Below are positions 1 to 6,727 of a stretch of 64,000 bases of DNA, in pieces; within the stretch, counting starts at the first letter, position 1, and each line of letters starts with the position of its first letter. Both the position numbers and the translations under genes were made by a program. The notes beneath the pieces are model-generated. The model did not search any database, had not been told where the DNA came from, and was given only the letters and a program-made list of their open reading frames with translations. Source of the stretch: Kitasatospora phosalacinea. GTDB lineage: Bacteria; Actinomycetota; Actinomycetes; Streptomycetales; Streptomycetaceae. The stretch spans positions 1 to 64,000 of the forward strand of contig NZ_BSSA01000035.1 of the NCBI RefSeq assembly GCF_030268885.1, written 5' to 3'.

Positions 1-311
1 ACGGCCTGTCCGTCCAGCTCGCCGAGGCGCTGGCCGAGTTCTGGCACGCCCGGGTCCGCTACGAGCTCGGCTTCGGCGACGAGGACCCGCAGGACGTCCG
101 GGACATGTTCGCGCTCAAGTACCGCGGCGCGCGCTTCTCGCTCGGCTACGGCGCCTGCCCCGAACTGGAGGACCGGGCCAAGATCGCCGAGCTGCTCAAG
201 CCCGAGCGGGTCGGCGTGATCCTCTCCGAGGAGTACCAACTGCACCCCGAGCAGTCGACCGACGCCATCGTGGTCCACCACCCCGAAGCCAAGTACTTCA
301 ACGCCAGGTAG
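1..311 (+). CDS. metH: Methionine synthase (MetH), C-terminal fragment
   Basis: This is the 3' end of a gene that enters from the left edge, read in the frame starting at base 3 and ending at TAG 309-311. The about 102 visible residues match the C-terminal reactivation domain of cobalamin-dependent methionine synthase, including GYGACPELEDR, the GV.LSEEYQLHPEQST block and a final HHPEAKYF. That domain binds S-adenosylmethionine and re-methylates oxidised cobalamin. The catalytic domains are outside the window, so an intact enzyme cannot be proved. metF starts 2 bp after the stop, so the two are probably co-transcribed and together recycle homocysteine to methionine. Confidence 0.85.
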   Translation, partial: GLSVQLAEALAEFWHARVRYELGFGDEDPQDVRDMFALKYRGARFSLGYGACPELEDRAKIAELLKPERVGVILSEEYQLHPEQSTDAIVVHHPEAKYFNAR

Positions 312-313
312 AC

Positions 314-1285
314 ATGCGCAGACATCCACGGAGCCTGCCCGAGGTGCTGGGTTCGGGTGAGCGCAGCATCTCCTTCGAGTTCTTCCCGGCCAAGGACGAG
401 GCCGGTGACCGGAGGCTGTGGACGGCCTTGCGGCGCGTGGAGCCGGTCGCGCCCGCCTTCGTCTCGGTGACCTACGGCGCCGGCGGCTCCTCCCGCGACC
501 AGACCATCAGCACAACGGAACGCATCGTCGCGGGGACCACGCTCCGTCCGGTCGCGCACCTGACCGCGGTGGGGCATTCGGTCACCGACCTACGGGCGAT
601 CGTCCGCCGCTACGCGGATGCGGGGATTCGCGATGTGCTGGCGCTGCGGGGCGATCCGCCGGGCGACCCGCAGGGGGTGTGGCACCCGCATCCCCAGGGG
701 GTCCGCTACGCCGCCGAACTGGTCGAGCTGATCAAGGGGTGGGGGGCGTTCACCGTCGGTGTCGCGGCCTTCCCCGAGGGGCATCCTCGTTCCCCCGACC
801 GGGAGAGCGATCTGCGGCACTTCGTGGCCAAGTGCCGGGCAGGCGCCGACTACGCAGTGACACAGATGTTCTTCCGGGCCGAGGACTACCTGCGGCTGCG
901 GGACCGGGTGGCGGCGGCGGGATGCACGACCCCGATCATTCCCGAGATCATGCCGGCGACGCACTTCGAGCAGATCCGCAAGTTCGCCCGACTGAGCAGT
1001 GCGACACTTCCCTCCGCCCTTGCGGAGCAACTGGAACGGGCGCGCGATGACGCCGCCGCCTCGCACCGCATCGGGGTGGAGCACGCGACCGGCCTGGCTG
1101 AGGTGCTGCTGCGTGAGGGCGCGCCCGGCCTGCACTTCATCACCTTGAACCGTCCAGCTGCTTCGTTGGACATCTACCGGGCTCTCGGGCTGGACCAACA
1201 GCCGGCCCGGACGGCGCCCCCCGAGGAACTGGGGGGCGTGCCGGTCTCCGCCCGGAGGGGCGAGCGCCTGGAGGAGTACGGGTAG
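314..1285 (+). CDS. metF: Methylenetetrahydrofolate reductase (MetF)
   Basis: The 323-residue protein has the MTHFR TIM-barrel signatures: SFEFFPAKDE near the N terminus (catalytic Glu), SVTYGAGGSSRD, the LALRGDPP loop, the ADYAVTQMFF strand and a late GLHFITLNR. It reduces 5,10-methylene-THF to 5-methyl-THF, the methyl donor for MetH just upstream (2 bp gap). A primary-metabolism role is sufficient. However, the pair lies at the border of a cluster with at least three SAM-dependent methyltransferases, so it may supply methyl groups for the product (inference). A bidirectional hairpin follows the gene. Confidence 0.92.
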   Translation: MRRHPRSLPEVLGSGERSISFEFFPAKDEAGDRRLWTALRRVEPVAPAFVSVTYGAGGSSRDQTISTTERIVAGTTLRPVAHLTAVGHSVTDLRAIVRRYADAGIRDVLALRGDPPGDPQGVWHPHPQGVRYAAELVELIKGWGAFTVGVAAFPEGHPRSPDRESDLRHFVAKCRAGADYAVTQMFFRAEDYLRLRDRVAAAGCTTPIIPEIMPATHFEQIRKFARLSSATLPSALAEQLERARDDAAASHRIGVEHATGLAEVLLREGAPGLHFITLNRPAASLDIYRALGLDQQPARTAPPEELGGVPVSARRGERLEEYG

Positions 1286-1336
1286 CGCACCGAGCAGGCG
1301 CTGACCCGGCCCGACGGTCGGGCGCCGACCAAGACG

Positions 1337-1372
1337 CCCCTGTCCGGCGTGACGTCGGACGCCGGACAGGGG
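1337..1372. terminator. Bidirectional hairpin terminator between metF and the TetR gene
   Basis: A perfect 14-bp stem (1337-1350 paired with 1359-1372) with an 8-base loop lies between the convergent stops of metF (1285) and the TetR-type gene (1390). There is no T-tract, as is usual in high-GC actinomycetes. Confidence 0.75.
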
Positions 1373-1389
1373 AGCTGGTCCGCGCGGCC

Positions 1390-2145
1390 TCACTCCGTGG
1401 TGGTCCGCCCCGAGGCTCGCAGGGCCAGTCCGGCCAGGAGTGCGTCGAGGCTGATCTCGAAGCTCTCGTCCGGTGTCAGGTGCTGGGCGCCGGCCTGGAG
1501 GAACCGTGAGAACGCCGGGTACCGTCCGCTGGTGACGATGCCGCCGAGGAACTCCTGCAGCACGTTGTGCACTTCGTGGTTGGTCCGGTCGCCGGCCCGC
1601 CTGCGCTGCATCTCGCGCTCCTCGGCTTCGCACATGGCGGCGCCCAGGACGTGGCCCGTGACGATGCCGGCGTAGGCGGCCGCCTCGGCGATGGGGAGTC
1701 CGGCGCCCTCGGCCACCGTCATGATGTGGTCCAGCCAGTCGAGCGCATGGGGCCCGAAGAGCGGTCGGCGGAAGGTGAGCGACGGGAACCACGGGTGGCG
1801 GGCGATCGCCGCGCGCAGTTCCAGGGCCGCGGTCCGCAGGTCGGCCTGCCACTGTCCGGGTTTCGGCTCGGGCAGGACCAGTTCGGCGAGGACGCCGTCG
1901 ATGAGCAGGTCCTCCAGGTCCCCGAGGTATCGGACGTGGCTGGGGACGGATCGTCCCGCCGGCCCCAGTTCGCTCGTCAGACGGGCGACGGACACCGCGG
2001 GCAGCCCTTCTCCGTCAGCGATCCGCAGCAGCGCGGCGACCACGTCTGCCCTGCTCAGCGGCGGATCGAGAAGGTCGCCGTCGGGCTCGGCCTCGGACCA
2101 TATCAGTGTCTCGTAGAAGGCTGGTTCTTCGGTGTCGGCCGCCAT
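1390..2145 (-). CDS. TetR-family transcriptional regulator
   Basis: The protein of 251 residues has a divergent N-terminal helix-turn-helix (about residues 30-75, SRADVVAALLRIADGEGLPA then SVARLTSEL) and a long helical C-terminal domain of the TetR_C type (GIVTGHVLGAAMCEAEE, DALLAGLALRA). The start at 2145 was chosen because GGGAG precedes that ATG; an in-frame start 42 bp upstream lacks a site. It lies next to the ABC exporter operon on the same strand, so it may control export (inference). The recognition helix is unlike textbook TetR, so the DNA site cannot be predicted. Confidence 0.75.
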   Translation of the reverse strand: MAADTEEPAFYETLIWSEAEPDGDLLDPPLSRADVVAALLRIADGEGLPAVSVARLTSELGPAGRSVPSHVRYLGDLEDLLIDGVLAELVLPEPKPGQWQADLRTAALELRAAIARHPWFPSLTFRRPLFGPHALDWLDHIMTVAEGAGLPIAEAAAYAGIVTGHVLGAAMCEAEEREMQRRRAGDRTNHEVHNVLQEFLGGIVTSGRYPAFSRFLQAGAQHLTPDESFEISLDALLAGLALRASGRTTTE

Positions 2146-2359
2146 CTCCCACTCCCTATCGGTCGGGGTGCGCGTCAACGCCCGCATGACGCCCGGGCCG
2201 TCGCCGGGGGCGGTCGGGCGGACGGGCCGCGCGTCGTCTGTGCCCTTGGACGATGGCCCAGTCTGCTCGAGGCACTCTCAATGTGGGCTCTTGCTCGTGG
2301 TGCAGCGCAGGCCGACGGGCCCGCGGACGGGAGCATCGGCCGGCGGCGCTCCTGCGGTC

Positions 2360-2383
2360 GGCGCCCGGCCGGGGCCGGGCGCC
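2360..2383 (-). terminator. Hairpin after the ABC permease 1 gene
   Basis: A perfect 11-bp GC stem (2360-2370 with 2373-2383, two-base loop) begins 12 bp beyond the permease stop at 2396. It probably ends the leftward exporter operon. The rest of 2146-2395 carries no gene that I can support. Confidence 0.65.
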
Positions 2384-2395
2384 GGCAACGCGCGC

Positions 2396-3151
2396 CTAGG
2401 AGTTGGCCTGTACGAACTTCCGGGTGCCGAGTGCGAGCGAGCCGACGACGAGGACGCCGGCGACGATGGCGCCTTCGAGGACGGACCGCGTGGCGTAGTG
2501 CCCGAGGAAGAGGTCGCGCATGCCGTCGACGATGTACCGGAACGGGCTGAAGTGCGAGAGCACGGACAGCCAGCCCGGGGCGAAGGTCATGGGCAGCAGG
2601 ATCCCGGAGAGCAGCAGCAGGGGCAGGGCGACGGTGTTGACGACGGGGGCGAAGAGGTACTCGGTGGGCAGGCTCAGGGCCAGCAGGTAGGACATGGAGG
2701 CCAGGCTGATCGCGAGCGCGAGGACCATGACGAAGCTCCCCACGACGCCGACGAGGGGGGCCCGCAGTCCGAAGCCGACCGCCACCAGGGTGAGCATGAC
2801 CGCCTGGATGAGCATGACGACCGCGTCCCGCATGACTCGCCCCAGCAGGAGGGCGAGGCGGCTGATGGGGGTGACACGCATGCGCTCGATCACGCCGGCG
2901 CGCATGTCGGGGATCAGGTTGAACCCGGCGTACCCGGCGCCGAACAGGCCGAGCTGGACGAGGAGGCCCGGCACGTACATCTGCCAGGCGTTGCTGCCGG
3001 AGGCGTCGGGGAGGGCCTTTTCCAGCATCGGGCCGAACAGGAGCAGGTACAGCACGGGCTGGACCATGCCGATCAGAATGCTGATCTTGCTCTTCATGGT
3101 CGTGTCGAGGTGCCGGCGGAAGAGCAGCACCGAATCGCTGATGATCTGCAT
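2396..3151 (-). CDS. ABC-2 type transport permease 1 (DrrB-like)
   Basis: The 251-residue membrane protein has about six hydrophobic segments. It opens with the conserved GMVQPVLYLLLFGPMLEKAL stretch and carries IPDMRAGVIERMRVTP before the middle helices and PMTFAPGWL near the last ones, as in DrrB-type permeases. It would form the channel of a drug exporter with the ATPase 1 gene, which ends 11 bp upstream. DrrAB-type pumps give self-resistance to anthracycline and aureolic acid producers. It is a clear paralogue of the permease at 4274-5026, so the exporter has been duplicated in tandem. Confidence 0.9.
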   Translation of the reverse strand: MQIISDSVLLFRRHLDTTMKSKISILIGMVQPVLYLLLFGPMLEKALPDASGSNAWQMYVPGLLVQLGLFGAGYAGFNLIPDMRAGVIERMRVTPISRLALLLGRVMRDAVVMLIQAVMLTLVAVGFGLRAPLVGVVGSFVMVLALAISLASMSYLLALSLPTEYLFAPVVNTVALPLLLLSGILLPMTFAPGWLSVLSHFSPFRYIVDGMRDLFLGHYATRSVLEGAIVAGVLVVGSLALGTRKFVQANS

Positions 3152-3162
3152 GGGGTTCTCTC

Positions 3163-4134
3163 TCAGACATTCATGGGCTGCTGGCCCGGCAGGTTGATGG
3201 AGCGGTTCGTGATGGACAGGAAGACGTCGTCCAGGGTGGGGCGCTCGACCTGGATGGACAGGGGCTCGATGCCCGCCTCGTCGAGGGTGCGGAGGAACTG
3301 CAGGAGGACCCGGTCGTTGTGCTCGACCGTCAGCCGTAGGCCCTGTGCCTGGGCCTTGACCTCCTGGACTGCGGGGTGCTGGGCGAGGACGGCTTCGGCA
3401 CGGTCCGCGTCGGTGGCGAGTTCGATGGTGACGATGTCGTATCCGAGCTGGGCCTTGAGGTTCTCCGGGCTGTCCTCGGCGACCACTCGGCCCTTGTCGA
3501 TGATGAGGACGCGGTCGCAGAGGGCGTCCGCCTCATCGAGGTAGTGGGTGCTCAGGAACACGGTGGTCCCGTAGTTCTCGCGGACCTTGCGGACGTGCTC
3601 CCAGAGCAGGCTCCGGCTCTGGGGGTCCAGGGCTGCGCTCGGTTCGTCGAGGAAGAGGACATCGGGCCGGTGGGTGAGGCCGAGGGCGATGTCCAGCCGT
3701 CGGCGCTGCCCCCCGGAGAGCGTCACGGTCGGCCGATCGGCGAGGTCCTCGAGGTCGAACTCCTGGATGAGCTGGTCGGCTCGCCGGACGGCGTCGGCCT
3801 GGTTCATCTGGTAGAGCCGACCCTGGAGGACCAGCTCGCTGCGCCCCGAGGCCGCGGGCGACGTTCCGCCGGACTGGGCGACATACCCGATCTTGCGGCG
3901 CACGCCCTGGGCGTCGGTGCTGAGGTCGTGACCGGCTACTCGGGCGCTGCCCGAGGTGGGCTTCAGGAGTGTCGTCAGCATGCGCAGCGTGGTGGTCTTG
4001 CCGGCACCGTTCTGTCCGAGGAAGCCGACGATCTCTCCCTGGGCGACGTCGAAGCTGACGCCGGCGACCGCCTCGACGAGGCCGTTCTTGGTCTTGTAGG
4101 TCTTGGTCAGGTCTTGTACTTGCACCGAGTGCAC
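3163..4134 (-). CDS. ABC exporter ATPase 1 (DrrA-like)
   Basis: The 323 residues form one nucleotide-binding domain: Walker A GQNGAGKT (about 40-47), Q-loop in GYVAQSGG, signature LSGGQRRR (about 142), Walker B VLFLDEPS and switch His in STHYLDEAD. The last about 100 residues form the DrrA-type C-terminal domain, which ends with a LDDVF motif. It powers permease 1, encoded 11 bp downstream. The likely substrate is the glycosylated polyketide of this cluster (inference from context). Confidence 0.93.
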   Translation of the reverse strand: MHSVQVQDLTKTYKTKNGLVEAVAGVSFDVAQGEIVGFLGQNGAGKTTTLRMLTTLLKPTSGSARVAGHDLSTDAQGVRRKIGYVAQSGGTSPAASGRSELVLQGRLYQMNQADAVRRADQLIQEFDLEDLADRPTVTLSGGQRRRLDIALGLTHRPDVLFLDEPSAALDPQSRSLLWEHVRKVRENYGTTVFLSTHYLDEADALCDRVLIIDKGRVVAEDSPENLKAQLGYDIVTIELATDADRAEAVLAQHPAVQEVKAQAQGLRLTVEHNDRVLLQFLRTLDEAGIEPLSIQVERPTLDDVFLSITNRSINLPGQQPMNV

Positions 4135-4273
4135 ATCGGCTCCTAAGGGGTTCGAGCTGCTGCATGAGCGCGTGTCTGATGCCGCCGTGCACTCGTGAGG
4201 GCAGGCGGTGTGGGCGGGTCGGGTGGTCGGATGCGCGAACGGCGCGGCGGGCCTGTGGCGTCCGGTCAGCTGT

Positions 4274-5026
4274 TCAGCTGTTGTACTGGCCGAAGACGCG
4301 GGTGCTCAGCCGCATCGACAGGGCGGCGAGGGCCATCACGACGAGGGCGCCGATGGCGACCGGCTGCGTGCTGAAGCGACCGTCGAACAGGTCCCGCATC
4401 GCGTCGACCGCGTAGCGCAGCGGGTTCGCGTCGCTGATCCCGCGCAGCCATCCAGGGGCGAAGGTCATCGGGAGCAGGATCCCGGAGAGCAGCATGAGGG
4501 GCAGGCAGATGCCGTTGAGCACCGGGGCGAAGAGGTATTCGAGGGGGAGCCTGAGTGCCAGCATGTAGGACAGGGAGGCCAGGCTGATGCCGAGGAGCAG
4601 CACGTAGCCGGCTGATGCGAGGACGCCGGGGAGCGAGGCCCGCAGCCCGAAGGCGAGGCCGAGGGCGAGGATGCAGAGGAGTTGGATCGTCAGGAGGACC
4701 AGGTCCCGCAGGACCCTGCCCAGCAGGAGGGCGAGCCGACTGGCGGGGGTCACCCGAAGCCGTTCGAGGTACCCGGAGCGCATGTCGGGGATGAGGTTGA
4801 AGCCGGCGTAGGCGGTGGTGAACAGGGCCAACTGCACGAGCAGCCCGGGGATGTACATGCGCCAGGCGTTGTCTCCCTGGGAAGGCAGGGCTTTGGTGAG
4901 CAGGGGCCCGAACAGGAAGAGGTACACGCAGGGCTGGACCAGCCCGATGGCGATCCCGACGCGGTTGCGCAGTGAAGCCGATACCTCGTCACGGAAGACG
5001 ATCATCGCGTCCCGGATGGTGTGCAT
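4274..5026 (-). CDS. ABC-2 type transport permease 2 (DrrB-like)
   Basis: This is a 250-residue, roughly six-helix permease sharing GLVQPCVYLFLFGPLLTKAL, NLIPDMRSGYLERLRVTPAS and LLPMTFAPGWL with permease 1. It is paired with ATPase 2 (11 bp gap). The 139 bp between it and ATPase 1 contain no gene and may hold the promoter of the first exporter. Two complete homologous ATPase-permease pairs in tandem suggest either two export substrates or a dosage effect. Confidence 0.9.
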   Translation of the reverse strand: MHTIRDAMIVFRDEVSASLRNRVGIAIGLVQPCVYLFLFGPLLTKALPSQGDNAWRMYIPGLLVQLALFTTAYAGFNLIPDMRSGYLERLRVTPASRLALLLGRVLRDLVLLTIQLLCILALGLAFGLRASLPGVLASAGYVLLLGISLASLSYMLALRLPLEYLFAPVLNGICLPLMLLSGILLPMTFAPGWLRGISDANPLRYAVDAMRDLFDGRFSTQPVAIGALVVMALAALSMRLSTRVFGQYNS

Positions 5027-5037
5027 GACGGTCTCCC

Positions 5038-6000
5038 TCAGGCGTGGGCGTGTTCGGTGGCCTCGGTCCGGCCCCGGTGGGTGATTGCCATGAAAACGTC
5101 GTCGAGCGAGGGCTTGACGACGCGCACGCTCTCCACGCGGACCTCGGCCAGGTCGAGTTGGCGCAGGAGAACGCTGAGGTTCTGGTCGGCCTGGTCACAG
5201 GCCAGCGAGAGGCTGTTGCCGTCGGCGCTCACACTGTGCACTCCGTCGACGCGGGCGAGGGTCTCCACGGCCCGGTCGACGGCGTCGGCAACGTCGATCT
5301 GGACGGTGTCGTGGGCGATCGCCGCTTTCAGCTGCTCCGGGGTGTCCTCGGCGACGACGCGCCCCCGGTCGATGATGAGGACGCGGTCGCAGAGGTTGTC
5401 TGCCTCGTCCAGGTAGTGCGTACTGATGAAGACGGTCGTGCCGTGCTCCTCCCTCAGCCGCCGGATGTGTGACCACACCAGGGCCCGGCTCTGCGGGTCG
5501 AGGTTGGCGGTGGGTTCGTCGAGGAAGAGCACCGGCGGTCGGTGGACCAGGCCGAGCGCCATGTCCACCCGGCGGCGCTGACCGCCCGAGAGGGTTGCCG
5601 CGGTTCGCTCGGCGAGGTCCTCGATCTCGAATTCCGCCAGCACGGCGTCGGCCCGGGCGTGGGCCTCGCTCTTGGACATGCCGTGGAGCCGGCCCTGGAG
5701 AACGATGTCGTTCCGAATGATCGCCGCGGGTTTGGCTCCCCCGGTCTGCGATACGTAGCCGATCGTCCTGCGGACTTCTCCGCTGGCGCGCAGCAGGTCG
5801 TGTCCCGCGATGACGGCGCTGCCCCCGCTCGGTTTGAGCAGCGTCGTCAGCATGCGCATGGTGGTCGTCTTGCCGGCCCCGTTGGGGCCGAGGAAACCGA
5901 CGATCTCCCCGGCCCCGACTTCGAAGTCGACGCCCGCGACGGCTGTCACGTTCCCCTTCTTGGAGGAGAACGTCTTGGTCAGCCCTCTGACCTGAATCAT
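5038..6000 (-). CDS. ABC exporter ATPase 2 (DrrA-like)
   Basis: This 320-residue ATPase has Walker A GPNGAGKT, signature LSGGQRRRVDMAL, Walker B VLFLDEPT, STHYLDEADNLCDR and a DrrA-type C-terminal domain ending in SLDDVFMAITHRG. The ATG at 6000 was chosen because GAGGAGGAG lies 8 bases upstream and the alignment with ATPase 1 begins there; the frame stays open further upstream without good sites. It is adjacent to the PadR gene and is part of the resistance/export block. Confidence 0.93.
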   Translation of the reverse strand: MIQVRGLTKTFSSKKGNVTAVAGVDFEVGAGEIVGFLGPNGAGKTTTMRMLTTLLKPSGGSAVIAGHDLLRASGEVRRTIGYVSQTGGAKPAAIIRNDIVLQGRLHGMSKSEAHARADAVLAEFEIEDLAERTAATLSGGQRRRVDMALGLVHRPPVLFLDEPTANLDPQSRALVWSHIRRLREEHGTTVFISTHYLDEADNLCDRVLIIDRGRVVAEDTPEQLKAAIAHDTVQIDVADAVDRAVETLARVDGVHSVSADGNSLSLACDQADQNLSVLLRQLDLAEVRVESVRVVKPSLDDVFMAITHRGRTEATEHAHA

Positions 6001-6067
6001 CGTGATAACTCCTCCTCGTTGACGTCCTGGTACCGCTGGTCGGCGCTGGACGCGGTGGCTGCTGCAT

Positions 6068-6688
6068 TCACGACGAGCCGCCCGCGGACGCCAGCGCGGA
6101 CCTGGTCGGCTCCGGCCTGTCGGGCCAGGTGAGGGTGCCTTCGCCCATCTCGCGGACGATCCGGAGGCACCAGTCCCGCTCGGCGGTGGCCATCGCTGCC
6201 GCGTAATCGGCTTCGATGATGAACAGCCTGGGAACGTGTTGGCGCTCGGCTTCGGCCAGGGTCGCCTGGATCCCACGGATCTCGGTGTCGAGCACGGAGA
6301 CGCGCTCCTGGAGTGCCTGTACGGCCCGCTCCTGCCCGAGGGCCCCGAGATAGCTGACGGCGGCGAGGAAGCTCGGGTACTCCTTGACCGGTGTGCGGAC
6401 GAGTTCGTCCAGCCACTGGGCGAACTCGAGTTGTCCGAGTTCGGTGAGGGAGTAGACGGTCCTCTCGGGACGCCGCCCTTCGCGCTCCGTGGTGTCGGCC
6501 GCGATCCAGCCCACTCGCTGCAGTGCCTCGACCACGTCGTAGAGCGAGCCGGTTCGCACCTTGAAACTGCCGTCCAGTTTGCGCTCGCGCAGTGTCGCGC
6601 CCATCTCGTAGGGGTGCATGGGCTGCTCGGTCAAAAGCCCGAGCACGGCGAGACCGAGCAGATTCGAGACCGGCCTTCTCTTTGCCAT
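6068..6688 (-). CDS. PadR-family transcriptional regulator
   Basis: The 206-residue protein has an N-terminal winged helix (LLGLAVLGLLTEQPMHPYEM, then GSLYDVVEALQRVGWI and RTVYSLTELGQ) and a C-terminal helical dimerisation domain, as in PadR/Vir_act_alpha_C proteins. PadR proteins usually repress a transporter or resistance gene and release DNA on drug binding. It lies between the uvrA-like gene and the ABC genes. A near-identical palindrome precedes both this gene and the uvrA-like gene, suggesting autoregulation plus control of resistance (inference). The arrangement resembles mtrY/mtrX of the mithramycin cluster. Confidence 0.88.
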   Translation of the reverse strand: MAKRRPVSNLLGLAVLGLLTEQPMHPYEMGATLRERKLDGSFKVRTGSLYDVVEALQRVGWIAADTTEREGRRPERTVYSLTELGQLEFAQWLDELVRTPVKEYPSFLAAVSYLGALGQERAVQALQERVSVLDTEIRGIQATLAEAERQHVPRLFIIEADYAAAMATAERDWCLRIVREMGEGTLTWPDRPEPTRSALASAGGSS

Positions 6689-6710
6689 CGTGCCCTCCGC
6701 GTCTTGGTTG

Positions 6711-6727
6711 GTCGGATCCGAATAATC
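6711..6727 (-). promoter_or_regulatory. Putative PadR operator in front of padR
   Basis: GTCGGATCCGAATAATC contains the perfect palindrome TCGGATCCGA and lies 22 bp upstream of the PadR start codon. A closely related site (GTCGGTTCCGACTAATC) lies at the same distance in front of the uvrA-like gene. It touches the uvrA-like stop codon. Confidence 0.6.
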
